Below, piece after piece: positions 1 through 10,500 of a stretch of DNA of 64,000 nucleotides. Positions within the stretch are counted from its first letter, which is position 1. Every line of letters begins with the position of its first letter. Origin of the DNA: Chloroflexota bacterium (GTDB taxonomy: Bacteria; Chloroflexota; Anaerolineae; JAAYZQ01). The DNA is taken from positions 91,322-155,321 of the forward strand of contig JAGVRI010000003.1 of assembly GCA_018606645.1 (NCBI GenBank). Reading direction: 5' to 3'. Under the pieces are notes generated by a model, which saw nothing but the letters and a program-made list of their open reading frames with translations, did not search any database and was not told where the DNA came from. The position numbers and the translations under genes are program-made.

Positions 1-1
1 C

Positions 2-3000
2 ACGGCCGTCACCGAGGCCGAAGAGTTCTTCAAGATCTATAAACTGGAAGTGGTGGCTATCCCGACCAACAAGCCGATGATCCGGGTGGATCATCCCGAT
101 GTGGTCTATCGAAGTGAAGAGGCCAAGCTGCGGGCGGTGGCCCGCGAAATTCTGAGCTGTCACAGCCGAAGCCAGCCGGTGTTGGTCGGAACGACGTCGG
201 TGGAGATGTCAGAACGCTTGAGCACGCGCCTGAGCGCTGAGCGGCTGCAAATGGCCGCCCTGGCGCCTCGGGTGGCCTATGCCTTGCAGGAGGCAGACCT
301 GGAACGACGGGAACGGGATGAACTCCGCCAGATCATGAACAGCAGCCTGGAGACGATGAACCCGATGACCTGGCGTCGGCTCGTACGGGCCGTGGGGTTG
401 GACCCCAACGCCCTGGCTCCCGAAAACCTGGAATGGATTGTTGACTATTTGAGACTGCCCGATGAAGCGGAGGTGCACCGTGCACTAGAACGGGCACTCC
501 GCGAGGGCATTCCCCATCAGGTGTTGAACGCCAAAGAGCATACCCGAGAGGCGGCGATCATCGCCCGGGCCGGAGAGCCGGGCGCAGTGACGATCGCGAC
601 CAATATGGCCGGGCGTGGGGTGGATATCAAGCTGGGCGGTGAGTTGCCGGATGAGGTGATCCGCAAAGCCCATCAGGTCTTGCGCCGGCGCGGGATCGAT
701 CCGTTTAGAGCCACCTCGGCCCAGATGGACAGTGCAATTGCGGAGGTAAGTCCGCAGTACGCCAGGCAGCGAGAAAAGGTATTGGCTGCCGGGGGGTTGC
801 ATATACTGGGTACTGAGCGTCACGAAGCGCGGCGCATTGACAACCAGCTTCGCGGTCGTTCGGGCCGACAGGGGGAACCGGGCTCGTCGCGGTTCTACCT
901 TTCTCTCGAAGACGATCTGATGCGACGTTTCGGTCGTCGGGAGATGCTATCCCGGTTGATGGAGCAGATCGGCGACGACCTGCCCATCGAGCACTCGCTG
1001 GTGAGCAAGTTCATTGAGCGAGCGCAGACGGCGGTAGAGGGTTATAACTTTGATATCCGCAAACATCTGCTGGAGTACGATGATGTTCTGAATCGGCAGC
1101 GGGAGAGCATCTATAGCGAGCGGCTCCGCATTTTGACGAGTCATGACCTGAAGGCCGAAGTCTGGCGGATGATCGAGGGCCAGGTGGACGAGCTCTTCAA
1201 GAGATACCGTCCGGAGCCGGAGCAGCAGCGACTTTTATTTGCCAGCCTGGATGATCTGCTTCCGTTGATCCCACTGGCGCCCAATGCCCCATTCCCAGGT
1301 CCCCTTGCCTTTGGGGGGCAACTTACCGCCTTTCCTTCGTTCACCGTGAGTTTCCTGGCCGATCAGTTGGCGACGAGTTCCTCGCTGGATAGGGTGCAGG
1401 AGATGCTGATCGACCTTCCGCGCCAGGCGGCCGCCAGCTACGGGGAACAGGTGCGCCAGACGGTCAGCGAGCTGGTGCGGGCGACTCAGGAGCATTATGA
1501 GGAACGCCTGGACCGCTTTCGGGCCCTTCTCGATGAAAAGATCGAGGACTTTGTCCAACTGGTGGAAGAGCGAGGCCAGGCCCTGGATCTGCGCCGGTTG
1601 GCTCAACACCTGGAACGCACCTATCCGCTCAAGCTCAGCGCACCCCAAGAGACCTCGGGCGGCAATCTCGATCGGTGGCGTGACCAGTGGATGGCTGAGG
1701 TTGAGGCGGAGTTTCACCGACAGACTTGCCTGGGATTGATAGAGCGTGTTCAAGCCCGCTTACCTGCCGGTGTTTCCCTCGAGCGGGTGCAGGTAGCTCG
1801 CCTGACCCAGCCCAGGCTGGCCGAAGAGATAGCGCGTGTGGTGGAACTGACGCGAAAGCAGGTTCAGGATGAGGGTGTGCGCCGCCAACTCGAGCGATTG
1901 CTGCAACTGACCGAGCCGAGTCCAGAGCAGGTGTCGGAGTTCATCGCTCTGGTCAAACAGACGAACGCTGTTGATTTTGCCCGGTTGGATCGTCTGGTTG
2001 GACACGTACTGGGGATGTACCTGGATGAACTGCTGGTTCGATATGGGAATGCAATCAAGGACGATCAAAAGAGTGTGTCCCGGGGTCTGGAGCGGCTCCG
2101 AGAGTCGGTTCTGGAAACCAAGAAGGGGGGGCGCACCGATCTACTGACCCTCATCCGACAGCTGAATGGGCTGGTTCATCTGGAGATTTCAGTTCTGGAG
2201 GAGCTGTTGGGTCTGGCGGTGAGCCACGAATATGACAAGTGGGCGCAACGCCTATTGGAAGAAATCCAGGTCGGCATGCGCCACCATCCGTTGCAGGAGA
2301 TGACGTGGCAGGCCATCGCGGAACATTTGTTGGCTATCCACTATGTTCAGAGGCAGGTGTACGATCAGGCTCATCAGCGTCGCCTAACCTGGGTGCCGCG
2401 ATTACCCTTCAGCGTCATGGCGCAGGTGTACATCGGGCCAATGGAGGCGGAGGAGCTGCGCGACCGGGTCCTGGACTCGTTGCGCCGGGCGGTTGATCTA
2501 CGGGAACAGATTTGGGGTCAGGAAGAGTTCCAGCGCTGGAACCACCTGTCACTGGACGAACTGGACGGGACCACTTACGGAGACCTGGCCCGCTTTGTCG
2601 GGGAACGGCGATTGGCCGAACAAGGCATTGAGCCTGAGGATTTGATCGAGGATCTGCCCCCGGATCTATATGAGCGGTTAAGTTTTGTGTTGGCCGTGCA
2701 CAAACTCGAGAACCAGAACGTAGGCGTGGGCGACCTGCCCCATGCCGAGGAATGGGTAGAACGCCTGGGGCGCGAACTCCAGGAACGGATGCTGGACGTG
2801 CCGATCGGCAAGATGGATGCTGAGTTGCGTGAACTGGTCATCCATCATTTGCAACACAGTGGATTTCTGGAGGATCCAGCCAGCCGTGCTATCTTTTGGG
2901 AGAAGCCGATCGGCGAATGGGATCGGCGAGTCCGTGATGAGGTGGCCAGGCTGCTGGGTTGGCGCTTGATCGAAGAGCATAAGGATCGGCCGATCATCGA

Positions 3001-5368
3001 ATTGGAACCGGGGGCAAGGGACGAGGTGGTCAGCACTTTGCAGAGGCGGCGTGCATTTGTGGACGAGGAGCGCATTCAGCACTTCCTGGTCCATCAGCGC
3101 GTCAGTGATTTGCCCGAGGATGTCCGTCATTCGGCCATTCGGCGCGCCACCCGCGCCCGCCTCGAACGGCGGGAGCGGCGCAAGATCGCTAACCTGGACG
3201 TGAGCACCCGCCATGTGGTCCTTGGAACACTGCAGCGCTTGGGCCTGTTCACCGAGGAGAACCGGCGGGACGAGTTGCGAGTTCGCCCGCTCAGCCAACT
3301 GGACCCGGCGGCGAGAAAGGGATTTGGCGCCTTTCTGGCTCGGCGATACCTGGATCAGAGAACGCTGGCTGACCTGGATGAAGAGATTCGTCAACCGGTC
3401 CTGGAGCGACTCAAGTCGGCACCTGCCTTGACGGACCGGTCGCGGATCGAGGGGCTGGCCTCTCAACGGCTGAGTGAATTGCCGGCTCCGATTGCCTCTC
3501 AGATTCGAGAATCTCTGGTCCGTCAACTCCGGACAGACCTTGCGGACAAGACCATGGAAGAACTGTCGGCCGAGGTGCGGCATCAGATCCACCAGATTCT
3601 GGATGAGGGGCACTACTTTATCGATCCAGAAAAAGTTCGCTGGTATGAGCGCAAGACGCTGGCCCAGCTCCCTGTAGAGTGGCTGCGCCGGTTGGAACAG
3701 CATCTTGGTGAACTGACGTTGGCAGAATTGGCCGCGGTTCCTTTTCATGATCTGGAAGCCTCGCTTCAGGAATCGTTGCTGGCATTGCTTGACTCTGAGA
3801 AACTGTGGCCTGACCGGGCTGCCCGATTGCGCCTGATCCAATCGGGTACGGTCGGTGAGTTGCCCGAGGAGATTCGGCAGCGCATCGCTCTGTACCTGGG
3901 GCGGCAATGGTTGACGCGCCTTCGGGATCACCGTTTGTCTGACCTTTCCGAGAAGGAGCGCCATATCGTGTGGACTTTTCTCCGCGAGGAGGGGGCCTTT
4001 GCGGACGAGTTCAAAGAAGAGTTGTTTGCCTATCAGCGTCTAGGGGAATTCGATCAGCAGACCCAACAGGTGGTCGAGACGGCGCTGGTGGAGCGGTTCG
4101 TTTCCGCTTTAGATTCGCAGACGATTGGCAGCTTACCCTCGGACCTTCAATCTGAGATCCGAACGCAGTTAACGCAGGCTGGCTATTTCCTGGATGAGGA
4201 ACGGTGGGAACAGATCCAATCGTGGCCGCTATCGCGCTTACCGGAAGACCTGCAGCGAGCCGTTGAAGAGGTGCTGGGGGAGTACCTGTTGCGGGACCTG
4301 GACGGGATACCGGTGGGACAGCTTTCGGTGGATGTCCAGGAAGCGCTGTGGCGGTATCTGGATGAGACCGGCTATTTTGTGGATGAGAAAAAGCGGGCTC
4401 AGGTTCTGGACCGTCGCTTGACCGACTTGGGGGCGGAGTTGTTTGAGGCCGTGGTCGCCGATCTCTGCTCATCTCTGGAGCTGGAGATCGGCGATCGGGC
4501 GGTCTCGGAGCTTGATGAAGAGATGCGGCGGGACCTTCGCGAAGCGCTGGAGGGCCTGGGCTACTTTGACCGCGAAGATCTGCGGAGCCAAATCCTGGAC
4601 AGTCCCCTGGGCCAACTGCAACGAGGAGACCTGGAAGAGCTGGCCCGTGAGTTGGGTCGGGTCCGGTTGAATGCCTGGGCTGAACGGCGCCTTGGCGACC
4701 TGGCAGCGGCGGACCAACAGGCAGTGCTTTCCCTCCTGCAAGCGAATGGTTGGTTGCTCGATCGGAACCGCTTGGAGAAGGTCCAGAGCCAGTGTGTGCG
4801 TGACCTGGAGCCAGCGATCCGTGACGAGCTGTTGGAGGCGATCCTCCCTGAGCAGGTGGCCCAGCTCCGTGAGCGACGAGTCACGAATCTTGACAAGGAG
4901 CAAAGGCGTCTCGTTCACTCGATGTTGCGCGAGCAAGGGGTACGGTGCAGCGAGGCGGAGATGCGTTCGCTGCACCACCGAAAGCTTGCCGAGCTTGAGC
5001 CGGAAGTTTGGGCCATGCTGTTGCAGGATGTGGGGGAGGAGGTACTGGTTTCCTGGGGTCATGTCCGGTTCCGCGATCTGGAACCGGAGGGGCAACAGCT
5101 CCTGATCGCCTATTTGGGACGCAGGATTATGGCCCGGCTGGAGCGACGGGTGTTGCTCCATACCATCAGTCGGCTATGGATCGAATATTTGACCGATATT
5201 GAAGACCTTCGGCGGGGAATTGGCCTGGAAGCGTACGGGCAACGGGATCCGCTGATCGAATATAAGCGAAGGGCTTTTGAGCTCTTTGAGGAGTTGAGGC
5301 GGGATATCCAGAGGGACACGGCTCGCTCGCTCTTTCGGCAGGTGCCTGAGCCGTTGCTTGTCCGTTGA
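2..5368 (+). CDS. secA: Preprotein translocase ATPase SecA, 5'-truncated by window, with giant repeat insertion
   Basis: SecA drives protein export through SecYEG by ATP hydrolysis. The reading frame is open from nt 2, so the gene begins upstream; the GTG at 50 is internal. Visible parts are the end of NBD1/start of NBD2 (TEAEEF, IPTN), NBD2 motifs [18 protein letters not shown] and [15 protein letters not shown] (about nt 844), and the helical scaffold start [20 protein letters not shown] (to about nt 1137). The scaffold end resumes at about nt 5140 ([31 protein letters not shown]). Between the two scaffold parts lie roughly 1,300 residues where E. coli SecA has about 115. Nt 2801-5068 hold twelve tandem units averaging 63 residues. 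A smaller insertion of about 90 residues sits after SERLS in NBD2. No C-terminal zinc-binding tail is present (ends EPLLVR). Identity as SecA is certain; the function of the insertion is unknown. Confidence 0.96.
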   Translation, partial: TAVTEAEEFFKIYKLEVVAIPTNKPMIRVDHPDVVYRSEEAKLRAVAREILSCHSRSQPVLVGTTSVEMSERLSTRLSAERLQMAALAPRVAYALQEADLERRERDELRQIMNSSLETMNPMTWRRLVRAVGLDPNALAPENLEWIVDYLRLPDEAEVHRALERALREGIPHQVLNAKEHTREAAIIARAGEPGAVTIATNMAGRGVDIKLGGELPDEVIRKAHQVLRRRGIDPFRATSAQMDSAIAEVSPQYARQREKVLAAGGLHILGTERHEARRIDNQLRGRSGRQGEPGSSRFYLSLEDDLMRRFGRREMLSRLMEQIGDDLPIEHSLVSKFIERAQTAVEGYNFDIRKHLLEYDDVLNRQRESIYSERLRILTSHDLKAEVWRMIEGQVDELFKRYRPEPEQQRLLFASLDDLLPLIPLAPNAPFPGPLAFGGQLTAFPSFTVSFLADQLATSSSLDRVQEMLIDLPRQAAASYGEQVRQTVSELVRATQEHYEERLDRFRALLDEKIEDFVQLVEERGQALDLRRLAQHLERTYPLKLSAPQETSGGNLDRWRDQWMAEVEAEFHRQTCLGLIERVQARLPAGVSLERVQVARLTQPRLAEEIARVVELTRKQVQDEGVRRQLERLLQLTEPSPEQVSEFIALVKQTNAVDFARLDRLVGHVLGMYLDELLVRYGNAIKDDQKSVSRGLERLRESVLETKKGGRTDLLTLIRQLNGLVHLEISVLEELLGLAVSHEYDKWAQRLLEEIQVGMRHHPLQEMTWQAIAEHLLAIHYVQRQVYDQAHQRRLTWVPRLPFSVMAQVYIGPMEAEELRDRVLDSLRRAVDLREQIWGQEEFQRWNHLSLDELDGTTYGDLARFVGERRLAEQGIEPEDLIEDLPPDLYERLSFVLAVHKLENQNVGVGDLPHAEEWVERLGRELQERMLDVPIGKMDAELRELVIHHLQHSGFLEDPASRAIFWEKPIGEWDRRVRDEVARLLGWRLIEEHKDRPIIELEPGARDEVVSTLQRRRAFVDEERIQHFLVHQRVSDLPEDVRHSAIRRATRARLERRERRKIANLDVSTRHVVLGTLQRLGLFTEENRRDELRVRPLSQLDPAARKGFGAFLARRYLDQRTLADLDEEIRQPVLERLKSAPALTDRSRIEGLASQRLSELPAPIASQIRESLVRQLRTDLADKTMEELSAEVRHQIHQILDEGHYFIDPEKVRWYERKTLAQLPVEWLRRLEQHLGELTLAELAAVPFHDLEASLQESLLALLDSEKLWPDRAARLRLIQSGTVGELPEEIRQRIALYLGRQWLTRLRDHRLSDLSEKERHIVWTFLREEGAFADEFKEELFAYQRLGEFDQQTQQVVETALVERFVSALDSQTIGSLPSDLQSEIRTQLTQAGYFLDEERWEQIQSWPLSRLPEDLQRAVEEVLGEYLLRDLDGIPVGQLSVDVQEALWRYLDETGYFVDEKKRAQVLDRRLTDLGAELFEAVVADLCSSLELEIGDRAVSELDEEMRRDLREALEGLGYFDREDLRSQILDSPLGQLQRGDLEELARELGRVRLNAWAERRLGDLAAADQQAVLSLLQANGWLLDRNRLEKVQSQCVRDLEPAIRDELLEAILPEQVAQLRERRVTNLDKEQRRLVHSMLREQGVRCSEAEMRSLHHRKLAELEPEVWAMLLQDVGEEVLVSWGHVRFRDLEPEGQQLLIAYLGRRIMARLERRVLLHTISRLWIEYLTDIEDLRRGIGLEAYGQRDPLIEYKRRAFELFEELRRDIQRDTARSLFRQVPEPLLVR
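2801..5068 (+). repeat. Twelve tandem 63-residue helical repeats inside SecA
   Basis: The 2,268-nt stretch is in frame and equals 12 x 63 codons. Each unit starts with an L-x-x-L or V-x-x-L box (IGSL, VGQL, VSEL, LGDL, VTNL), then an amphipathic helix. About 20 residues in comes a G-[YF]-F-x-D-E turn (GYFLDE, GYFVDE, GYFDRE, GAFADE). A second half follows, beginning with a similar box (PLSRLP, RLTDLG, PLGQLQ). The halves are about 35 and 28 residues, suggesting an ancestral half-repeat. DNA-level identity between units is low, so the repeats are old and held by selection at the protein level. Confidence 0.85.
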
Positions 5369-5426
5369 GTTGATGCTGGAACCATGGCGATTCGTAGCCT
5401 CGTATACCCATCTCTGGTTGCTTTGT

Positions 5427-5455
5427 TTGATTTTTTTGCTTAATAATGTTAGAAT
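5427..5455 (+). promoter_or_regulatory. Sigma-70-like promoter for HTH/KaiC genes
   Basis: TTGATT (5427-5432), 17-nt spacer, TAGAAT (5450-5455), in an AT-rich pocket after secA and about 118 nt before the TTG start of the HTH gene. Predicted from sequence only. Confidence 0.5.
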
Positions 5456-5572
5456 AGGATGTGGAAGTAGACTGGCTTTCTAGAGCACTGGTGAGTTTTT
5501 CCGATGCGCCGAATGCCCACAAGAAAAGCGGCGGAATCCCAATAACGGGTCAGTCCGAAAGGAGGTGCAACG

Positions 5573-5950
5573 TTGGTCTTCAGTGGAGAGGATTTCGCAA
5601 CCAAGCTCATGAACGACATGGACCCACAACTCCTGGACCTGGTCAAGACCAAGGTGAATTCATTCATTAAATGGGACCTCGTCCGTTTCCTGCGAGAGAA
5701 TCCGAACACAGCCGACACAGCCGAGAACATTGCCAAGTATATTGGGCGCAGCGCTGCCACCGTCGAGCCAGAATTGCAGGGATTGGTGGAAAGCCAGATT
5801 TTGGAGCGCAAGTCGGTCGAAGGTATGCCGGTGTATTCGCTGACACCGGAGGCGGGGACGCGCGAGCTATTGGACCGTTTTATCGAAGCATGTGAAGATC
5901 GACAGTTTCGGGTAAAGGTCATTTACCACATTGTGCGTGGAATGCGGTAG
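5573..5950 (+). CDS. Small winged-helix (HTH) regulatory protein
   Basis: A 125-residue soluble protein. Residues about 30-90 have a winged-helix pattern: helix (IKWDLVRFLRENPNT), a turn-helix (TAENIAKYIGRSAATVEPEL), then a short wing (LERKSVEGMPVYSLTPEAG). The N-terminal 30 residues (FATKLMNDMDPQLLDLVKTK) and the C-terminal helix (LLDRFIEACEDRQFRVKVI) look like dimerisation or partner-binding helices. The TTG start is chosen for the strong AAAGGAGGTG ribosome site 6 nt upstream. It lies about 100 nt before a KaiC-like ATPase in the same direction, so it may act with it as a transcriptional output. Exact target unknown; a MarR/ArsR-like assignment is only by fold. Confidence 0.75.
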   Translation: MVFSGEDFATKLMNDMDPQLLDLVKTKVNSFIKWDLVRFLRENPNTADTAENIAKYIGRSAATVEPELQGLVESQILERKSVEGMPVYSLTPEAGTRELLDRFIEACEDRQFRVKVIYHIVRGMR

Positions 5951-6053
5951 CCCGAGGCGCAATCCAGGGACGCAGGCTCTCCGATGGGGATAACTCAGCC
6001 GAGGAGCGCTACTGTTCTTGATGAGCACGGTCAATACGCGGAGGTGTGGACTC

Positions 6054-6815
6054 ATGAATGATGAGCGGGTGAAAACCGGTATTAAAGGCCTAGATGAGAT
6101 GTTGCAGGGTGGGTTCCTTCCCCAGACCGCGAACCTGGTAGAAGGGCCTCCGGGGACAGGCAAAAGCACATTCGGGATGCAGTTTATCTATAACGGCATC
6201 CGTTACTACAATGAGCCAGGGCTCATTGTCACGTTTGAGGAGTTCCCCCAGCAATATTACCGCGATGCTGAAAGCTTTGGCTGGGATTTTCGTCAATTGG
6301 AGCGGGAAGGTAAGCTCCGGGTGATTATGACCAGTCCGGAGGTGAGCCGATCGGATCTGGAGAGTGTTGGGGGCACGTTGGAGACGTTGGCGCGGGAGAT
6401 GGGAGCTCGTCGAGTGTTGATTGATAGCATCTCCCATTTTGACCAGTTGACGAGTGATCCGATCGAGCTAAGGTCCACGGTGTTTAGCTTTATCAATGCC
6501 CTCAAACGGGAGGGGCTGACCAGTATTTTGACGCGGGAAAGCCCGGTCCTGCTGGGCAGCGAAGAGGAGGACAGCAGCATCGCGTTCATCGTGGATTCGT
6601 ACATTCTGCTGCGGTATGTCGAGATCGAAAGTGCGATTCGTAAGGCGCTCCTGGTGCTGAAACTCCGCGGGAGCGATCATGCCAAAGATATCCGCCAGTT
6701 CGAGATCACCGATCAGGGCATCGAAATCCAGTCTCGGTTTGAGGGGCAGGAAGGCATTTTGAGTGGCAGCCCGCGCAAGATGGCCGATCTGTTTGTGGAG
6801 GCATTTCGCCGATAG
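6054..6815 (+). CDS. KaiC-like RecA-superfamily ATPase, single domain
   Basis: A 253-residue KaiC/RadA-like ATPase. It begins with the family signature VKTGIKGLDEMLQGGF, then Walker A GPPGTGKST (residues 31-39), the catalytic FEE (61-63), and Walker B VLIDS with Asp124. Circadian KaiC has two such domains; this protein has one, as in many archaeal and chloroflexal signalling ATPases. The ATG at 6054 follows GGAGGTG (6040-6046) at proper distance; the upstream in-frame ATG at 6018 lacks a good site. Placed between an HTH protein and two small membrane proteins plus a sensor kinase, it is probably part of a signalling module rather than a clock. No kaiA or kaiB is seen. Confidence 0.88.
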   Translation: MNDERVKTGIKGLDEMLQGGFLPQTANLVEGPPGTGKSTFGMQFIYNGIRYYNEPGLIVTFEEFPQQYYRDAESFGWDFRQLEREGKLRVIMTSPEVSRSDLESVGGTLETLAREMGARRVLIDSISHFDQLTSDPIELRSTVFSFINALKREGLTSILTRESPVLLGSEEEDSSIAFIVDSYILLRYVEIESAIRKALLVLKLRGSDHAKDIRQFEITDQGIEIQSRFEGQEGILSGSPRKMADLFVEAFRR

Positions 6816-6943
6816 CGCCTGGATCAGCCGGGTTCTGCGCACCGGATGGAGCGCCTGCTTTACCACCGTCTGTATGTGACGGGGAATTTGCTTTTGGCTT
6901 TTCGCGCGGACGTCGAGGATCACAAGGTCAAGAAAACCGATCG

Positions 6944-7261
6944 ATGCAACTCCTGGGTTCTGTATTGATCCTGTTTGGCTGGATAGTTGCAGCTCTGCTG
7001 GTCCTTTTTCTGCTTCTCATCGGACGTTTCTATGAGATCAAATTTGGACAAAGGGCCTATTATCAGCTTTTTTGGGTTCCCCTGCTATTTTTCGTGGCAG
7101 CGGCGATGTGGGACGTGGTGGCAACGCGGGGTCCCACGGGGGACCTGTTCCTTGATTTTGTGGGGAAACCCGGTCCCGATCTCCTTTGGTTTTTCGGGGG
7201 GGTCGCGCTCACCGGGCTTTGTTATTCGCTGTATCGAACCATGATGGGAGGAAAGAGATAG
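6944..7261 (+). CDS. Small integral membrane protein, three predicted TM helices
   Basis: A 105-residue hydrophobic protein with TM segments near residues 5-27 (LILFGWIVAALLVLFLLLIG), 39-58 (YQLFWVPLLFFVAAAMWDVV) and 80-98 (LLWFFGGVALTGLCYSLY). The loops are short and the C terminus is basic (TMMGGKR). No known family is recognised. It overlaps the next membrane-protein gene by one base (TAGTG), so the two are very probably co-translated. It heads the run that ends in the multi-GAF kinase, whose own sequence has no TM segment; a membrane-partner role is inference. Confidence 0.7.
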   Translation: MQLLGSVLILFGWIVAALLVLFLLLIGRFYEIKFGQRAYYQLFWVPLLFFVAAAMWDVVATRGPTGDLFLDFVGKPGPDLLWFFGGVALTGLCYSLYRTMMGGKR

Positions 7262-7596
7262 TGGATATCCTGTGCGCCATCCTGGGTTCGGCGAGCCTGG
7301 TGTCGGTCATCTATGCCCTGGCGATCCTCGCTCAGTTTGGCCGCAAACTGGGCGCCGTGACCAAGATGGCGCCGTATTATCGGGGTTACTACTTTTCTAT
7401 TGTCGGGGTCGGGGTGGCGCTGGTGGCTCGGCTGATCCGGACCAGCGTCTTCTGGGCACCGCCTGACGCCGTTCCCTCGTTGCTGAACGCCCCCCTGTTT
7501 TATCTGTTCGTGTACCATTTGCCCCTGGTGCTGGGTCTCAGCCTGGGGTTGGGGATCACCTGGCGCTACTGGAGTTGGCTTCTGAAAGAACGATAG
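7261..7596 (+). CDS. Small integral membrane protein, second of pair
   Basis: A 111-residue protein with three predicted TM helices: residues 4-25 (LCAILGSASLVSVIYALAIL), about 45-65 (YYFSIVGVGVALVARLI) and about 82-105 (FYLFVYHLPLVLGLSLGLGI). Start GTG at 7261 is preceded by GGGAGGAAAG and overlaps the previous stop by one base. The next gene begins 4 nt after its stop. Unknown family. The tight spacing suggests one complex with its neighbours. Confidence 0.7.
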   Translation: MDILCAILGSASLVSVIYALAILAQFGRKLGAVTKMAPYYRGYYFSIVGVGVALVARLIRTSVFWAPPDAVPSLLNAPLFYLFVYHLPLVLGLSLGLGITWRYWSWLLKER

Positions 7597-7599
7597 TGA

Positions 7600-10500
7600 A
7601 TGGTCGATCGATTTCAGCAACTCCTTAACAGTCTCACAGAAGAGGTCTTTGTCGTTGACCAGGAACTCAGGATCACGTATGCGAATCCTGCCTGGCTGCG
7701 CCGCGTTGGGCTGGCTCCCCCCCAAGTTCTTCACCGTCATTGTTATGAGGTCCTGAACAGCGACGGGTTCTGTGCTTCCGACAGTTGCGCCGCCCGACAA
7801 GTGTTCAGGACGGGGCTTGCCGTTCGGGCGATGTGCCAGGGGATGATGGAACCGGATGGACCCGGGTGGGACGAGTGGTCGGCCTCTCCGGTGCTGGATG
7901 CCGCGGGCTCGGTGGCTGAAGTTGTCCTGGTCTGTTGCCCTCAAGTCCCTCGACCAGGGGGCGACCGTCTTGGCGAACAAGGGAGTATTATCGAGCTCCT
8001 CCAGATGGCGGTGGATGGGATTCGTTCGGGCCAGGGGGTGCGGGCTGTCCTGGATTCGATCCTTGAGCAGTTGAGGAGCGTCGTCGAGTATGATAGCGCG
8101 TCTATTGCTCTGGTGGAGAAACAGGGCTGGCGCATCATCGCCGAGCGTGGTCTGCCTCCGGAATTGCAGGCGCTAGACCTGGTCTTTCCGGATGATGATC
8201 CAAAAATCGTATGGATCTATCAGACCCGGCAACCGCTGGTGATCCCTGACGTCCAGTCCGATCCCCGTTGGCGCCCTATCCAGGGTTCTGAGTACATTCG
8301 TTCCTGGCTCGGCGTTCCTCTGCTTGTTATGGGGGAACTGATCGGCGTTCTCAACCTGGACAAGGCGATCCCCGGTTATTTCCAGGCGACGGATATATCG
8401 CGCGTCCTGGCGTTTGCGGCTCAGGCGGCGGTGGTCATCCAGCATGCACGGATGCTGGAGAAAGCGAGCCAACGTGCTGAACAGCTCCGGCTGATCGGCG
8501 ACATCAGCCAGGGGGTTCTCTCTATCCTGGACGCCGATGCACTCCTCGAGTACGCCGTCCAGGCGATCCAGAACCGATTCGGATACTATTATGTGGGCAT
8601 CTTTTTGACCGATCCGGACGGTGAGTATGTCGTCGAGCAGGCAAGTCGATATCCCAATGGGATAGATGCCAGTGTGAGGGAGCGATTGCGTTTTCGCATT
8701 GGAGAGGAGGGGATCATTGGCCATGTCGCCGGCATGGGCCAGGCCTATCTGGCCAACGATACCAGCCGGGATCCATATTTTATCGTTGATATGCTTCTTC
8801 CGGAGACCCGATCGGAGTTGGTAGCTCCGATCAAGCTCGGTGATCGGGTCATTGGAATTCTGGATGTCAATAGTGACCGCGTTCACGCCTTTGATGATCA
8901 TGATCTCTTTGTCATCCAGAATCTGGCCGATCAACTGGCGATTGGGCTACAGAATGCCCGGTTGTTCGAGGAAACCGAGGCGAGGGTGCAGGAATTGACG
9001 GCGTTGGCGACGGTCGGTCAGGCCATCACTACCCTTGAACTCGATGATGTGTTGGACAGCATTGCGAAAAACGCTCTCCAGGCGGTGCAGGCCGAGATGA
9101 GCTCGGTTTACCTCCTAAATGACCAGGGCCTGCTCATTCCGCGATCGGTCCAGGGGATGCGACGGGAGGCGTTCTTGCTGTCCATCTTCCGGCTGGGGGA
9201 AGGGACCATCGGGCGGGCGGCTCAAACGGGAGAACCTCTGCTGGTTCATGATACCAGGGTAGATCCCGTTTTTGTGGTCAAGTCGGATCTGTCCAAGTTG
9301 ATCCGAAACAGCCTGACCATTCCTCTTCGGGTCAGGGATCGGGTCATTGGTACGTTGGAGGTGTGCAACAAACGACAAGGAGGCACTTTTACCAACGCCG
9401 ATGTGCGTTTGCTCAGCGCTTTTGCCGCTCAAGCAGCAGTGGCGATCGAGAATGCGCGGCTCTTTCAGGCGGAACGGGAGCAACGGGAGTTGGCCGAGGC
9501 GCTGCGAGAGGCGGCTGCTGTCCTGGGCAGCAGTCTGAAGCTGGATCAAGTGCTGGATCATATTCTCGATCAGGTGAGCCGCGTCGTCCCCAGCGGAGTG
9601 GTCAATGTGATGCTGATCGAGGGAGAGGAAGCCCGAATCGTTCGGTGGCGCGGATATGAGCAGTTCGGCGTCGGGGATCGGATTACGTCGTTGCGATTCC
9701 GGGTGGAGCAAACCCCGACATTGCGTCAGATTCGGAACACGGGCAAGTCCCTTGTCGTGTCCGATACAGAATCCTATCCGGATTGGGTGCGCGCTCCTGA
9801 AGTCGCTTGGTTGCGATCGTATGCCGGGGCCCCGATCCGGGTGCGCGAAGAGGTGATCGGGTTTCTGAACGTGGATAGCCCGATACCTGGATACTTTGTC
9901 GAGGGCCATGCGGAGCGTTTGCAGGCTTTTGCGGATCAGGCGAGCCTGGCGATTGCCAATGCGCGCCTGTATCAGGAAGTGGAAAGGCACCTGGAAGAAG
10001 CGCTGGTCCTCAACCGGTTGGCGAGTGCGGCAGTTTCCAGCCTCAAACTCGACGAGATCTTGCAACGGGGCCTGTCTGCCCTGGTCGGGGTGCGGAACTT
10101 TGAACGAGTGCATGTGCTTCTTCTGGATCCGGCCCGGGAGGAATTGTGGCTCCACCCGGCGTTGCGCCATCTCTTTCCACCAGTGGAGCTCGATCGCCTA
10201 CCTTTGGGGAAGGGAATCACCGGGTGGGTGGCACAAACGGGTCAGCCATTGTTGGTGGGAGATGTCCGTCAGTCTCCCCTCTATGTGGCCGGCTATCGCG
10301 ATACACTGAGTGAGTTGGCGGTGCCTCTCAAAGTAGGAGAACGGATTCTCGGCGTGTTGGATGTGCAGAGCACCCGGCTGAATGCGTTTACCGAGGCTGA
10401 CCTGGGTTTTCTGACTATGCTGGCGGCGATGCTCAGTCCGGTGATTGAGAATGCGCATCTCTATGAGGAAATGCAGCAACGGCTCCGGGAACTGACCGCT

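Noticed and set aside
50-52. GTG at nt 50 as the secA start
   Set aside because: The same frame continues upstream to nt 2 with conserved SecA sequence (TEAEEF), so the gene starts outside the window.
6846-6968. 40-codon open frame before the first small membrane protein
   Set aside because: No clear ribosome site or family; it overlaps the membrane-protein start and is more likely spacer.
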